47,500 bases of DNA, from assembly GCA_963575745.1 (NCBI GenBank), contig CAUYUJ010015841.1:97620-145119 (forward strand), given 5' to 3'. The notes beneath the pieces were generated by a model. The model saw nothing but the letters and a program-made list of their open reading frames with translations. It searched no databases and was not told the origin of the DNA. The stretch comes from Prorocentrum cordatum. Its lineage: Eukaryota > Sar > Dinophyceae > Prorocentrales > Prorocentraceae. The position numbers and the translations under genes were made by a program. This document shows, piece by piece, positions 29,070-39,370 of this stretch. Within the stretch, counting starts at the first letter, position 1, and every line of letters begins with the position of its first letter.

Positions 29070-30072
29070 TTGTTTCGCTTGAGTCCTCTGCGCACGGTTC
29101 TGCTTGCTGATCGGCTGCTTGCTCTCCCAGCGCTCTCAGCACCGCGTCCGCGATGTCCTTGCCAGCTCCTGCAGGATCTGCTTGGGCTGCGCCGCCAGTT
29201 GAAGGTGAAGCTGCGGTAGGTTGCTGTCTTCTTTGGGCTTCAATGGCAGCGACCTGCGCGCGCACCCACCCAATGGGTCTCGGCAACGGAAGTTTCTCAC
29301 GCGTCGAAGCCCAGGGTCGGGTGTTGAGAGGGTTGCTGTCGTCCATGGTTGGAGACGCTCTCCAATGTGCCATCAGCTGCGCCCACTTCGCGCACTCCAA
29401 GTTCGTCTGGTGAATCATCTCCCACTGCCTGATGTGCTGGGAGTTCTGATGATGGAGCTGCTGCGCCTGATGCGCTGCTGCAGGGTCCGTCGCTGCTGCT
29501 GTTGCTGCTGCTGCGAAGTATTGCTCATGCTGCTGCTGCTGCTGCGGCTGCCCCTGCTGCTGCTGCGGCCCAGCTGGCCGCCAAGGCACTGGTGTTGCCC
29601 AGATGCTGCTGCGGCCCAGCTGTTCCTGCTGCTGCTGCGGCCCAGCTGTTTCTGCTGCTGCTGCTGCGGCCAAGCTGGTCGGCTGTTCCTGCTGCTGCTG
29701 CGGCCCAGCTGGCCGCCAAGGCACTGGTGTTGCCCAGATGCTGCTGCGGCCCAGCTGTTCCTGCTGCTGCTGCGGCCCAGCTGTTTCTGCTGCTGCTGCG
29801 GCCCAGCTGGTCGGCTGTTCCTGCTGCTGCTGCGGCCCAGCTGTTCCTGCCAATTGCTGGGGGGCGTGCCACTGCGCCCCGTGCCAGTCGTCTGTTTGCC
29901 AATCTTGCCACTCGGCAGACCACGCATGCGGCAACTCTGTGTCTTGCCACTCTGCACGTTGTTGCTCGCGCGGCTGCCCCTGGGATTCGCGCTGGTTGCC
30001 CGGGCGTCTGCCCCCGTCAAGGCCGTTCGCCTCAATCAGCTCTTTGGCGAGATTGTATGCTCGCGATTGCAT
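29029..30072 (-). CDS. Gln/Ala-rich protein with 45-residue internal repeat
   Basis: 347 residues from MQSRAYNLAKELIEANGLDG. After a Trp/Gln-rich part (AEWQDWQTDDWHGAQWHAPQ) come two in-frame copies of a ~45-residue unit: AGPQQQQEQPTSWAAAAAET, AGPQQQQEQLGRSS and IWATPVPWRP. The step is 135 bp and one unit has an extra Ala. Then follow Q-runs and a non-repetitive domain (IRQWEMIHQTNLECAKWAQL, DDSNPLNTRPWASTREKLPL, GWVRAQVAAIEAQRRQQ). The last ~15 codons run into the nested palindromes. Upstream, 30130-30265 holds protein-like pieces in two other frames (MASSPVTLPPHEAVDVGFHI; QNQNKRRKLGARQQ) that may be an earlier exon. The domain around the conserved Trp residues is not recognised. Glutamine-rich repeats suggest a scaffold or transcription-related role, but that is only composition. 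Confidence 0.65.
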   Translation of the reverse strand: MQSRAYNLAKELIEANGLDGGRRPGNQRESQGQPREQQRAEWQDTELPHAWSAEWQDWQTDDWHGAQWHAPQQLAGTAGPQQQQEQPTSWAAAAAETAGPQQQQEQLGRSSIWATPVPWRPAGPQQQQEQPTSLAAAAAAETAGPQQQQEQLGRSSIWATPVPWRPAGPQQQQGQPQQQQQHEQYFAAAATAAATDPAAAHQAQQLHHQNSQHIRQWEMIHQTNLECAKWAQLMAHWRASPTMDDSNPLNTRPWASTREKLPLPRPIGWVRAQVAAIEAQRRQQPTAASPSTGGAAQADPAGAGKDIADAVLRALGEQAADQQAEPCAEDSSETNPPAPRGGGMGAP

Positions 30073-30731
30073 GCTCTGTGGCCCCTTCAACGTGAAGAGT
30101 CTGCCACGCCCGTCGTGTCGGTCTCTAGTTGTTGCCGTGCACCCAGTTTCCTCCTTTTATTCTGATTCTGTCCTGGCTGGTCAGAGTCCCGCCAGACATC
30201 GGAAACTGAATATGGAAGCCAACATCGACAGCTTCGTGGGGTGGCAGGGTCACTGGGGAAGAAGCCATGCTTGACCAAAAACGACTATCGGAGGAGCCGT
30301 CATGCCCCCCACCCCCCAACCCCCTCCTTCCCTCACACCCCCTGCCCCACCCGTCGTTCGCAACCCCAACCCGCCCTTCTACTCCCATCCATCTTCTCTC
30401 CGACAGTCCCAACCTTCTCCCAGCTCAAAGTGGGGGCGCGGATTTCCATGCCTATGCGCAACTGTCAGAGAGAAGGGGCATTTGCGAGGAGGAGGATGAA
30501 GGAGAATAAGACGAGGCAGAGGGGGTCGGAGTGGCGAGCAATCACCAACACGAACAACACATGCTGAGTACGATAAGGGCGACGAGGGGTGGCGAGCCAA
30601 CCCCCAATCGCAGTGGCAAGGATGCGTGCCGAGGGAGCCGACGATGATGATCATGAGGATGTGGATGGCAGATGGTGTTGATGTGACGTTTGGTTTTGCT
30701 TCGGCACCTGGATCAAACCCTTCGAAAACGC

Positions 30732-32880
30732 TCATGCGATGTTCAAGCCTGGGAGTTGCGGCACAATCGGCTTGACCCCGTCGCGGTATCTGGCGACGGG
30801 GATGGCCCGCGCCACCTGGCGCGTCGCACTGCAAAATTTCTCGGTGGCACTCGGGGTCCAGAGGCCGCCCGGGCCCGATAATAGTGGCACCCACATAACA
30901 CAATGCAAATATCGGTTCGATAACGTCGGGCGCCCACAAACGAAATTATAAATTTTCCCCAGCCGATGTCCGAGAGTTGTTGAAACCAGTATATGCATGT
31001 TCTGGCGCAGTTCCCCAATTTCAGTCACCATCTTAGTTGATGATTGGACCGATCCCAAACTGTCAGTGATGCCGTGCGCCTGCTGTATCAACAGCACAGA
31101 ATGGTTATCGTGAGCCACCTGGCCTGCTAACCATTCAGGCCTAAGTCCACCGTCGAAGCGCGAAAGGATGTCCAACACTTGTCGTTTCACAACCTGGTAT
31201 TCCCAATGTTCGCCAGACGTGCGTCGCCCGATGACCTTCGCATACTTGTGTTTGCGTTCGGTGGAAAAGCAAGACAGGACGTCGCCGACGTCATCGATAT
31301 TGCGGGGAATATGGTGTCCATAGTGCAGCTTCGGCTTCACATACGATGCACCATGCAGATCTTTGGTGAGTTTATGGTGCTCAGTCAAGGTAGCCTCCAT
31401 GTCTCTAGTGTTACTGATAGCGCACGCGGGGGTCGATAGCATATCCAATATTTTGGAAATCAAGCGCAAACAACGCACCTCCTCCAGCAGCGTCCCGCTC
31501 GGAACTAACACCGGCTCGGAGAATTTCACCAGCGCGTGAACGGCGAAGATAGTCTCGCCTGCCCATGCTTTCAGACACTCCCCATTGCGCTGAACGCGAC
31601 CATGAAAAAATCCTTCGGCAGCGACCCACTCGGCCACAAAATCGATTGCTGGAATACGTCCAACGAGCCCAAATCTACGCAATGCGGCTCCGATAGGAGC
31701 TTCACGCAGAAAGCGTTGGCCTCAAGTTGGCACGCTCCTCCTGATGCCACCAAACAGCGCATCCAATCCCAGTAGGTGTGTTTCACTGGGTTTAGCCATT
31801 TCCTGAGAAGGGGGTCATACAACATCGAATCCTCGTTGAAATTCACACCGCAAACTTTCTCTTTCTCAGCGGCCCGGGGCCAGCAGCGGCTTCGCTCTCT
31901 TGAGTTCATCGACCATGTGTTCGAATGAACCTGGCGTGTGCAAAACGAAATCTGATGGCACAGCGTCCTGGAGATGCTTGTCATATTCAGATCCTTATAT
32001 TTTATACCCCGGCGTCCGAACCACGTTCCTGCAGCAGATGCAAGCCTTGAATCCGCTTGCACCTTTAACAGACCAAAAGTTTTTGTGCGCCTCCTCATCT
32101 TACACCACGCAAGAGAATCTTCCTTTGTATTATGTGCGCCCACCGCGGCTGCTGGGGAGCAAGATCCCCGTCTCAAGGTTGCAAGTTTTTTGGTTGAAGA
32201 AAGTGCGTGTCAGAAGTTGTTTCGCGAGGCCGCTGAGTCCAGCCGACACTTTCTCCTGGCGTTCAAAAGGGAAGAAACACAATGCCCACCAACCCTCGTC
32301 GCGACATCTCACCCACCTCGGGAGCTCTCTGATGGTCCAGTCCGCGGCCCTGGAATCAAGGCGGCCGTGGGTTCGCAGCGTGTGAGTTGGCGATGCTTCT
32401 CTGTGGTGTTTTTGAGTTTCCTCCAGGGGGCGGGGCATCGTCGTCGGGTTTCGCAGCGGCGCGTAAATAGACAGCTTGAAGCTCATTCGCCTGGTCGGGA
32501 TTGAGCGGGCTGGCAGCTTGCAGCTTGTCAGTGTAGAAAACTATTGAAATTGTTCCGTTGCAACATCTCTCAAGCATATCTGAAAACAGAATACCCCCTG
32601 AACCTCCATTTGCGTTGTCGCACAAACAATAAAGCAACGCCAACGGGTTGCAGCATAACGTTGGGTAGCGCTCTCCTTCGGCAAGGTCAATATCGATAAC
32701 GGGCAAAAGTTGGCCGAATGGCGTGTGCAAGTTCAGCTCTTGATTCAATACTCTGCGCATGTCCTGTTCGGAGCCATCCACTCCACATTCTCTGGCTATT
32801 TGTTGCAATTTCAATGACAAGGTAGGCGCAACTTGCGAAAACATGAGCCTGCGTTTCTTTGAAGAATCGTCGACAACCAT
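30732..32880 (-). pseudogene. Tnp2-like (EnSpm/CACTA-type) transposase, frame-broken
   Basis: A co-linear protein spread over at least four frame segments (32880-32356, ~32400-32130, 32176-31571, 31682-30732). Recognisable parts in order: NPLALLYCLCDNANGGSGG, ELPRWVRCRDEGWWALCFF, ASAAGTWFGRRGIKYKDLN, VCGVNFNEDSMLYDPLLRKW, HTYWDWMRCLVASGGACQLE and SYVKPKLHYGHHIPRNIDD followed by VLSCFSTERKHKYAKV. The 'D-W-M...N' and 'KPK.HY..H...CF..ERKHK' pattern is the one I associate with the repeated transposase-like proteins of dinoflagellates related to plant Tnp2. No terminal inverted repeats were found. Frame changes could partly be introns, but several segments end in stops without splice-like borders, so I call it decayed. 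Confidence 0.65.
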
Positions 32881-33059
32881 GTTTGGGTAACGGCGTGCTG
32901 AAATCGCGGCGAGTACGGCATCGGTGGCGGTGGCGAGCCAAAGGTGTGCGTGAAAACCAGCAGTGGCGAGCCAACCGCTTGAGCGAAACGATGCGGAAGA
33001 AGTGGAGGTGGGGTTCCTGCCTGTGCGCCCCTCACTCGGACCGTACCCTCGCAGGATCT

Positions 33060-33320
33060 TTGCCGATGTATAGTTTGCAAAAAACGGCGCCGATTTTTTT
33101 TTTTTTGAAATGTCATTTTGATTTTCGATTTGACTTAGCTTTCACTTAGCTTTCACTTAGCTTTGACATATATGTGACTTATATATTGAATGTGTATATA
33201 TATATATATATCAAATGTGAATCAGTTATCAAACTGACATTAAATCGTTCGTGTTTCAATTCAAGATAAGTCGATTGCATTTGAATGTAAGCCAATGTAT
33301 AAGTAGCTAAGTCGAACCGC
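33060..33320. repeat. AT-rich CTTAGCTTT-word region with (TA)n
   Basis: AAAAAACGGCGCCGATTTTTT (33077-33097), three CTTAGCTTTCACTTAG words (33136-33165) and a short (TA)n. Resembles 17215-17375 and lies next to the 5' side of the transposase. Confidence 0.6.
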
Positions 33321-33324
33321 TCAG

Positions 33325-33469
33325 CGAAGTGGTCTCGTGCCCCTTTTACGCCAGCGACCGCCGAGACTTGTTCCCAGGCGACGTCCCACCCGACCTGATA
33401 CTCCAGCTGCTGTTCGGGGACCACACCAGCCCCAGCAGCTTCATCGAGCATATTTCTTTTGTCGGGAAG
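33325..33469 (+). CDS. Candidate orphan exon
   Basis: After CGCTCAG a frame reads EVVSCPFYASDRRDLFPGDV, PPDLILQLLFGDHTSPSSF and IEHISFVGK, with third positions almost all G/C, ending at GGGAAG|GTCATT. Composition is protein-like and distinct from the AT-rich DNA before it. Family unknown; no partner exon seen. The antisense frame is also open, so strand is not certain. Confidence 0.35.
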
Positions 33470-33483
33470 GTCATTCGGCGTTC

Positions 33484-33560
33484 TGCGCCTCTGTCTTCTT
33501 CCTCGTCTTCCTCCTCTTCCTCCTCTTCCTCTCCTCCTCCTCCTCGTCCCCCTCCCTATT
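33484..33560 (+). repeat. (TCC)n tract
   Basis: TCC/TTCCTCC pyrimidine tract after the candidate exon; same arrangement as other gene ends here. Confidence 0.9.
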
Positions 33561-34440
33561 GAATGTTAGTCTTGCAGATTTGCCCTTTGAGGCGGGGTTC
33601 GCACGTGTACCTCTTAATGTGATGGCCTTCGGGCGCCTCGGCATGCGGACGTTGTCACGCTCGTGGCGCGCAGGCGGCATCGTCATGATTTTGATTGCTA
33701 TCCTCTTGCGTCCCAGTCGCTGTGTTTTTTGCCCTCCCCTCTTCTTCCTCCTCGTCTCTCGCCTCCTCTGAGCACTTGCTTCTCGGGTATTTGTATACTT
33801 GCCCCTTTTCCCGAGTGTGACTGTGGTTGGGTATGCCCGTCGCCTCCCCCGCCGCTGTGTCGCTTTACCAGGCTGTGCTTGGGGGAGCGGTGCTGTGCCT
33901 CGGGGTGTGGAGGGGGGGATGCACTGACGAGCCCTTGACCGCAGCTAGTGTAACCTAGACGCGGCCCGGAACCCTGCCGTGCGGCGCTGCCCGGTTCTCC
34001 GGGGAGAGCGGCGGTTTTCGGGCGGCGTCCTCCCGCCGCGCTCGCCTCATTCATGTTGTGCCAGCAGGGGAGGGAAGGGGTGTGTAACACCACCGCCTAT
34101 CCGTCGTCGGCTGCCGGGCCCAGATCTGCATTCGCCGGGCAGTTCTGAGTCGCAGCGACTGGGGGCCGGGCGCTGGCGCCAGCGGCCGGGCGCCGGCGCG
34201 CGCACCCCAGACGCTGTCGAGATGCGAAATGCGAAAAAATGCGAAAGGAGGGGAGGGGGACAAAGATGAGGAAACATTCGGATCCAGAAAAGTGGCCTAC
34301 GCTGGAGCGAAAACACGAGTCTGAAAGGAAACAAAGCGCCGCTCCTGAATTCAGGGCTACGCTGCATCGGGAGTGCCAGCTTAGAGGGACCTAGCAAGTC
34401 CAGACTGAAAAAACACTTGTTAGCCAACGTGGACCCAAAG
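33561..34440. other. Unassigned
   Basis: GC-rich, with GGCGCC-type words at 34150-34205 and short open frames on both strands; nothing recognisable. Confidence 0.5.
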
Positions 34441-34444
34441 GTCA

Positions 34445-34655
34445 GTCATTGCACTGGGGAGTGACAGCTATGCGGTGCACGCTAGATGGTGTGGGCCACA
34501 AGTTAGGCTATGCGGTGAACACTATATTGTGTAAGCTATGCGACGCGACGTCTGTCGTCTGAGCTATGCGGTGTAAGCCATGTTGTGTAAGCGGCAAAGG
34601 TAAGCTATGCGACGTGACGTCTGTCGTCAAAGCTATGCTGTGTAAGCGCCAAAGG
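34445..34655 (+). repeat. Degenerate GCTATGCGGTGTAAG repeats
   Basis: Words GCTATGCGGTG, TGTGTAAGC and GACGTCTGTCGTC repeated; a 40-bp block at ~34537 recurs at ~34602. Related to 20920-21112. Confidence 0.8.
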
Positions 34656-34657
34656 GC

Positions 34658-35036
34658 GGGCACCCGGCGAAACCTCGGCGTACCCCACCAGCTCGAGAAG
34701 CCCACGAGGCGCCCGCGGGCGGGCGCCAGGCAAAACCTCGGCGCCCCCCCCCCAGCGCGGGGCGCCCACGAGCGCCCACACATCGCCCAAGGGCGGGCAC
34801 CAGACCAAACTCGCTGCGTATCCGACGCGCGCCCACGAGTCGCCCACGGGCGGGCGCCAGGCAAAACCTCGGCGTACCCCCCAAGCGCGGGGCGCCCACG
34901 AGCGCCCACGGGGCGCCCACGTGCGGGCAACATACGAAATCTCGGCGTACCCCCGCAGCGCCCGCCGGACGCCCACGAGCGCCTACGAGGCGCCCACGGG
35001 CGGGTGACAGGCGAAACCTCGGCGCACCCATCCAGT
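34658..35036 (+). repeat. ~65-75-bp satellite, 6 units
   Basis: AACCTCGGCG or a variant at about 34671, 34734, 34804, 34864, 34937 and 35013, joined by GCGCCCACGAGCGCCCACGG and GGGCGGGCGCCAGGC blocks. Confidence 0.9.
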
Positions 35037-35199
35037 TCCTCAGGCAAACAAACAAAGAACCCCTACGTACAATCAGTCTTGAACGTCGAGACACGCAATC
35101 CCACCTTTGCATTCAGACCCCTCCTGGTGTGGGCGGGAAAGCTTGCAGAGCCAACCAGCTACCGCGGTGCATTGCTTCTTCGGGACCACAGCGGTTGAT

Positions 35200-35368
35200 T
35201 GATAGTGTCTGCGACGCCAGGATGGACCCATCCTTCAGAGGCACACCACCTCACTTGATGGGATACTCTTTCCTAGCGCAGATCAAGATGCGCGAAACAT
35301 GCTACCTCATTCCAGAATCAGCTGGCAAGTATGGCCCAGGAGAGCCAACGCCGATCTGGCGATCCTAG
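35200..35368 (+). CDS. Weak candidate coding segment
   Basis: A frame reads VCDARMDPSFRGTPPHLMGY, SFLAQIKMRETCYLIPESAG and KYGPGEPTPIWRS before a stop. Amino-acid mix is protein-like, but there is no family, no clear acceptor and no partner exon. Confidence 0.2.
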
Positions 35369-35439
35369 CGGGAACCCGCGTGGCGCCACACTGGGGAATG
35401 AATTGTCCGAACCACTCGGATGCGGCCCCCCGCGCTCTT

Positions 35440-35700
35440 CGGGATTCTTTCGGATTCTTCGGACCGAAGCGACCTGGCCAAGCCAGCAACCTGCGGCCGA
35501 GCCAAATTCAACGAACTGGGCCGATTCGGTAAAAAACCGGCCGACCCAGACAGTCCGAACCAGACCGAATGAACCGACCCGATGGCATGCCGAAGCGGAC
35601 CGAATCGAACAGAACCAAGGCCACCCTGCCTGCTGGAACGAAGCCAAACCGGCATCGAATCGGTTCGAATCAGCACCCGGGAGAATCGAATCGAATGGAG
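35440..35700 (+). repeat. Degenerate CCGAAT/CCGAAC repeats
   Basis: Hexamer-like CCGAACC, GACCGAAT and GAATCGAAT words; a similar CCGACCGAAC region lies at 37940-38055. Confidence 0.65.
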
Positions 35701-36012
35701 TCGGGGGAGTCGGAATGATCCCTGCAAGGGCGGCGCCGGAGGCACGCTCCGCGAAGCAGGGAGGGGGGTCCAGCGCCGATCCAAGCAATCAGCGCGGACC
35801 TCGATGTTAAGACATTCGGTCATGCGTTTACTGCGTTTAGGGCAGCGTGGCATCGACGCGCAGCCCGCGTACCGTGGAGCCGAGTGGAGAGGACAATCAG
35901 GTGGCGAAGGAGGTAGGACGAGGAGGAGCAACGGGGGCGTCCAAGAGGGGGGGCGCAAATCATCCCGATGCATGTGCGCGGGCGAGGAAGGAGGGTCAGG
36001 GGGACGGTTGAA

Positions 36013-36099
36013 AGAAGAGGAGCCACCATGAAATCTGCGGAGATATCATGGCCCTGGCCATGATGCCGCCTCCAATTATCACCCCCTCTTGGCCGCCCC
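36013..36099 (-). repeat. Dispersed ~90-bp repeat, copy 2
   Basis: Inverted match of 6285-6374. Contains GATATCATGGCC and GGCCATGAT as a hairpin. Confidence 0.75.
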
Positions 36100-36624
36100 T
36101 GGGAGGAGGAGGAGCCCGCCTCTCATGCTGGGCGCATCCCTGGCGGCATGCACCCTCGGCGCGCGCTGGCAGGACCGAAACGCCGTGGAACGCCCGTGCC
36201 ACGACGGGTCTGGCAGGTCACTCTCGTGACTCTCTGAACCTTGTGGCTGATCCTCGAAACCTCTTTAGTCTCAACATTTTCTCTGTCCTCCCCCTCGTCG
36301 GCCACCATGCCCTCCTGCCTCCTCCTCGTCTTCCTGCTCCTTCCAACCATGGCCAGCTCATGCTCCTCGTCCCAGTTCTGGCCCCTTCGCACAGCATCCA
36401 CACAGACCTGCACACAACTCATCAATGCTGATACTTGGCCTCCCAGCGCGGAGCCTCCTCCGTGTCTAGACCCCCACCCCCCCCCTGCTCCCACGCTTCC
36501 ACATCCTCCTCGTCATTGTACAGCCTTTCTTCCCGTCTCGGCCTCAGATCTTTCTCACACCGCCGCTGCGGGTTCACCATCGTCGTCGCCGCCGCTGCTC
36601 ATGCTGCCCACCCTCCTCACTCAA
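36100..36624. other. Unassigned; both strands open
   Basis: Minus-strand reading (36123-36494) is charged and helical in part (WDEEHELAMVGRSRKTRRRQ); plus-strand reading begins with a signal-peptide-like MPSCLLLVFLLLPTMASS. Neither can be preferred without expression data. Confidence 0.3.
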
Positions 36625-36626
36625 GC

Positions 36627-36657
<31 letters not shown>

Positions 36658-36716
36658 GCAACACCAAAAACGACGACGACGACGACGACGACAACAACAA
36701 CAACAGCAACAACGCG
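36625..36716 (+). repeat. (CAA)n and (CGA)n microsatellites
   Basis: CAA repeat with a central CGA block. Followed to ~36990 by degenerate ACT/ATT words. Confidence 0.95.
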
Positions 36717-37002
36717 AAAGAAATCAAATACTCGTCCTCATCATCCTCCTGCAATGTCTGCGCATTGCTTGCAGATGTTGTTTTTGTTGCACTTCTTCAT
36801 ATGTTTCCCATCCCGATTACTAGTGTTATTAGTATTATTCATATCAGAAAATATTATGAGTATTAATACTACTACTCTTACTCTTACTACTGGTATGGTT
36901 GTTGATATGATTAATCGTATTGCTAAGCTTACTTGTATTCGTACTATGTTTACAACTATTGGTAATAGCATGATATTCGTACAACAATAACAAGCGTGAT
37001 TA

Positions 37003-37003
37003 T

Positions 37004-37036
<33 letters not shown>

Positions 37037-37057
37037 GACTACTACTACTACTACTAT

Positions 37058-37117
<60 letters not shown>

Positions 37118-37193
37118 CACTACTACGACTACGACTACGACTACGACTACGACTACTGCTACTACTGCTACTACTACTACTACTACTACTGCT

Positions 37194-37230
<37 letters not shown>

Positions 37231-37236
37231 CTACTG
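37003..37236 (+). repeat. (ACT)n microsatellite
   Basis: ACT trinucleotide array with ACG interruptions, the inverse of the AGT array at 43880-46022. Confidence 0.97.
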
Positions 37237-38124
37237 GCACTATTCTATTTATCATTCATACTATTCCCGTCCCTGCCTGCTGACCCTCCTCGCACCGCCA
37301 CTGCCGAATGAGACGACGACTGCAGGCGACCAGGGCGGTGCGCGCCCCGGAGGTCCACGTGGCCAGCAGCGCCAGAAGCCGCCGCCGCTCCAGCTCGAAG
37401 GCGCTGCCCTCTCCAGCGGCGGGAAAAAGGGGGGTCTTTGTCCATGGAGTGGAAAAAACGGGGACCAGCGTCGTGTCGCGCCGCCCCCATGAAGGGGGAA
37501 AAAAGGGCGGAAACGTAGAGTCAATATTGGTCAGCGTCAATTCGCGGATCATCTCGCGAATCGGCACGGCCGACACGGACCATGACCCAGACTGGCATCG
37601 ACAACATCCGGCGACAGATTGATAATGGTCCCCGTGTTTCTCCCCTCGATTCCAGGAGGGGCAACGATATGGGGGAACTGGCACAGGAGGGGGGGAAACA
37701 GCGACCTGGAATCGGCAAAACATCGCCGACTGATCGGCGATAGACCCCCGATAGCGAAACCACGCGTTCCTAGGCCTATTCTCCCGCAACCGTTGCCCCT
37801 GATATCTAGGAGGGGAGGGACACAAGGGGACGGGGGGGGGGTCCCAGGAATGGGAGGGGGCTCCAGGCTGCCCACTGTGACGGCACAGCCAACAGCCGAC
37901 CGTACCGAGAGCGAAACCAAAAAGCGAACGACACCGACAAAACGCAATCCGCCCAGAAGGGCACGGCGACACAGCAACGACCCAAACAACCAACCGAAAC
38001 AAACCGACCGAACGCAACCGACAAAGATGCAGCCGGACCGACCGAACCGCGAACACCCTTGGGACCCCAGGGCAGGGATGAGGTAGGGGGGGCAGCCCAA
38101 GAGGAGGGGAGGATCATTAACTAA
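37237..38124. other. Unassigned
   Basis: Long minus-strand frames (37256-38056, 37549-38826) cross this region but have proline/arginine-rich low-complexity composition and no domain. Confidence 0.45.
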
Positions 38125-38200
38125 ACTGCCAGGTCTGTGATCGGGCCGCCTTTGAACAGTCACTGTGCCAGGTCGGTGATCGGGCCACCCGTCGAATGGG
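38125..38200 (+). repeat. ~37-bp duplication
   Basis: CCAGGTCTGTGATCGGGCCG and CCAGGTCGGTGATCGGGCCA, about 37 bases apart. Confidence 0.85.
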
Positions 38201-38384
38201 GAAGCCCCGACACTCAGCCTTTTGCTGCTGGTTGCTGGCGAGGGCGCGCCCTGGCTAGCAACCCGCACTAGAACTGTGAGCGGCGCATGGCGATCCTTCA
38301 CTCGCACTCGTCGCCGTCGTCGCTCTGGCGCGGCACCACCTGGAACGGCCGACCTGCCCTCGTCAGAGCTGCGCCCAGGTGGCG

Positions 38385-38470
38385 GGGAGCGAGAGGAGGG
38401 AGGAGAGGGAGGGAGCAGAGGGAGGGAAGGAGAGGAGGGAGGGAAGGGAGGGGAACGGGCGGGGGCAGGA
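38385..38470 (+). repeat. (GGGA)n tract
   Basis: GGGAGGGA/GGAGGGAAG purine tract. Confidence 0.9.
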
Positions 38471-38639
38471 GACTTCAGAGGGGGACGAGGAGGGCGCGGG
38501 GGGAAGAGGAAGGCGCGAAAGCGAGAGCCCTCACCTGGAGGCGCGATTTTCGCACATGCAGCTATGCCATGATGGCATGGGGGGATAACGCCGCCATAGC
38601 TATGGAGGGCCCGATGGAACATTGCCGAAGCAGGCGTGG

Positions 38640-39370
38640 CCCCACTTGTGCTTGGTGGACCCAAAGTAAGAATGGCCCCACACCACATACCCTCACTCCC
38701 GCTTGAAAGGATACCAGCCAGGCCTTCGATTAGAATGCAGAAGCGAACTTGGCACGTCAACTTTACAAGTTGACGCTGGCAAACGGTGCCGCCCAATCCT
38801 CGGATACCTCCGTCCCAGTCTAACAAATGCGGCGCTGCGAACGCCAGGACCCAAGCCGTGATTATTGATTAGGTCTGGACGACGAAGATGATGTGCCATC
38901 TGGCGACAGTGCAGATACACCATAGGCTAGGAAGCGGAGCAACGGTCGTGACGACGGGGAAGGCAGAGAAGAGTGGGATTGAGAAAGAAGAAATAGGTGC
39001 CCCCAACTACCCTATGGACTGCCCCGAGTCGCTTGTCAGCACTCCAGCCGTGTTTGTTGACTTGGTCTGGCCGACATAACAGACCGCAAGCTAGTTGGAC
39101 ATGCATTGCATAGCCTTAACCAACAGTCCTGGCAGGTGTGCCAGTGACGACGAGTGCCAAGTAGGCTAAGCAGCGAAACGAAGGGGGACCATGATGCCCG
39201 TTGCCATTGCCCCACCAGACTGGACCCCAAACATTGTTTACAAACTGCGCATGGCGGATGCCAGAACTCCAGCCGTGCTTGTTGAGTCGGTCTGGCCATA
39301 TGAGCGGACCGCAGACTGGCTGGGCATGCAGTGCATAGCCGTAGCCCACAGCCCTGGCAGAGTTCCAAAG
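38640..39370 (+). repeat. ~220-bp diverged tandem repeat, about 3 units
   Basis: 39041-39145 and 39265-39368 align throughout (ACTCCAGCCGTG, TTGTTGA, GGTCTGGCC, GACCGCA, GCATGCA-TGCATAGCC, CCTGGCAG). A third, more diverged unit contributes CCAAGCCGTGATTATTGATT and GGTCTGGACG at ~38850. No gene in it. Confidence 0.75.

Noticed and set aside
36241-36990. Secreted Thr-rich protein, plus strand
   Set aside because: Signal-like start is attractive, but most of the frame is CAA/CGA microsatellite read as Thr, and the opposite strand is equally open.
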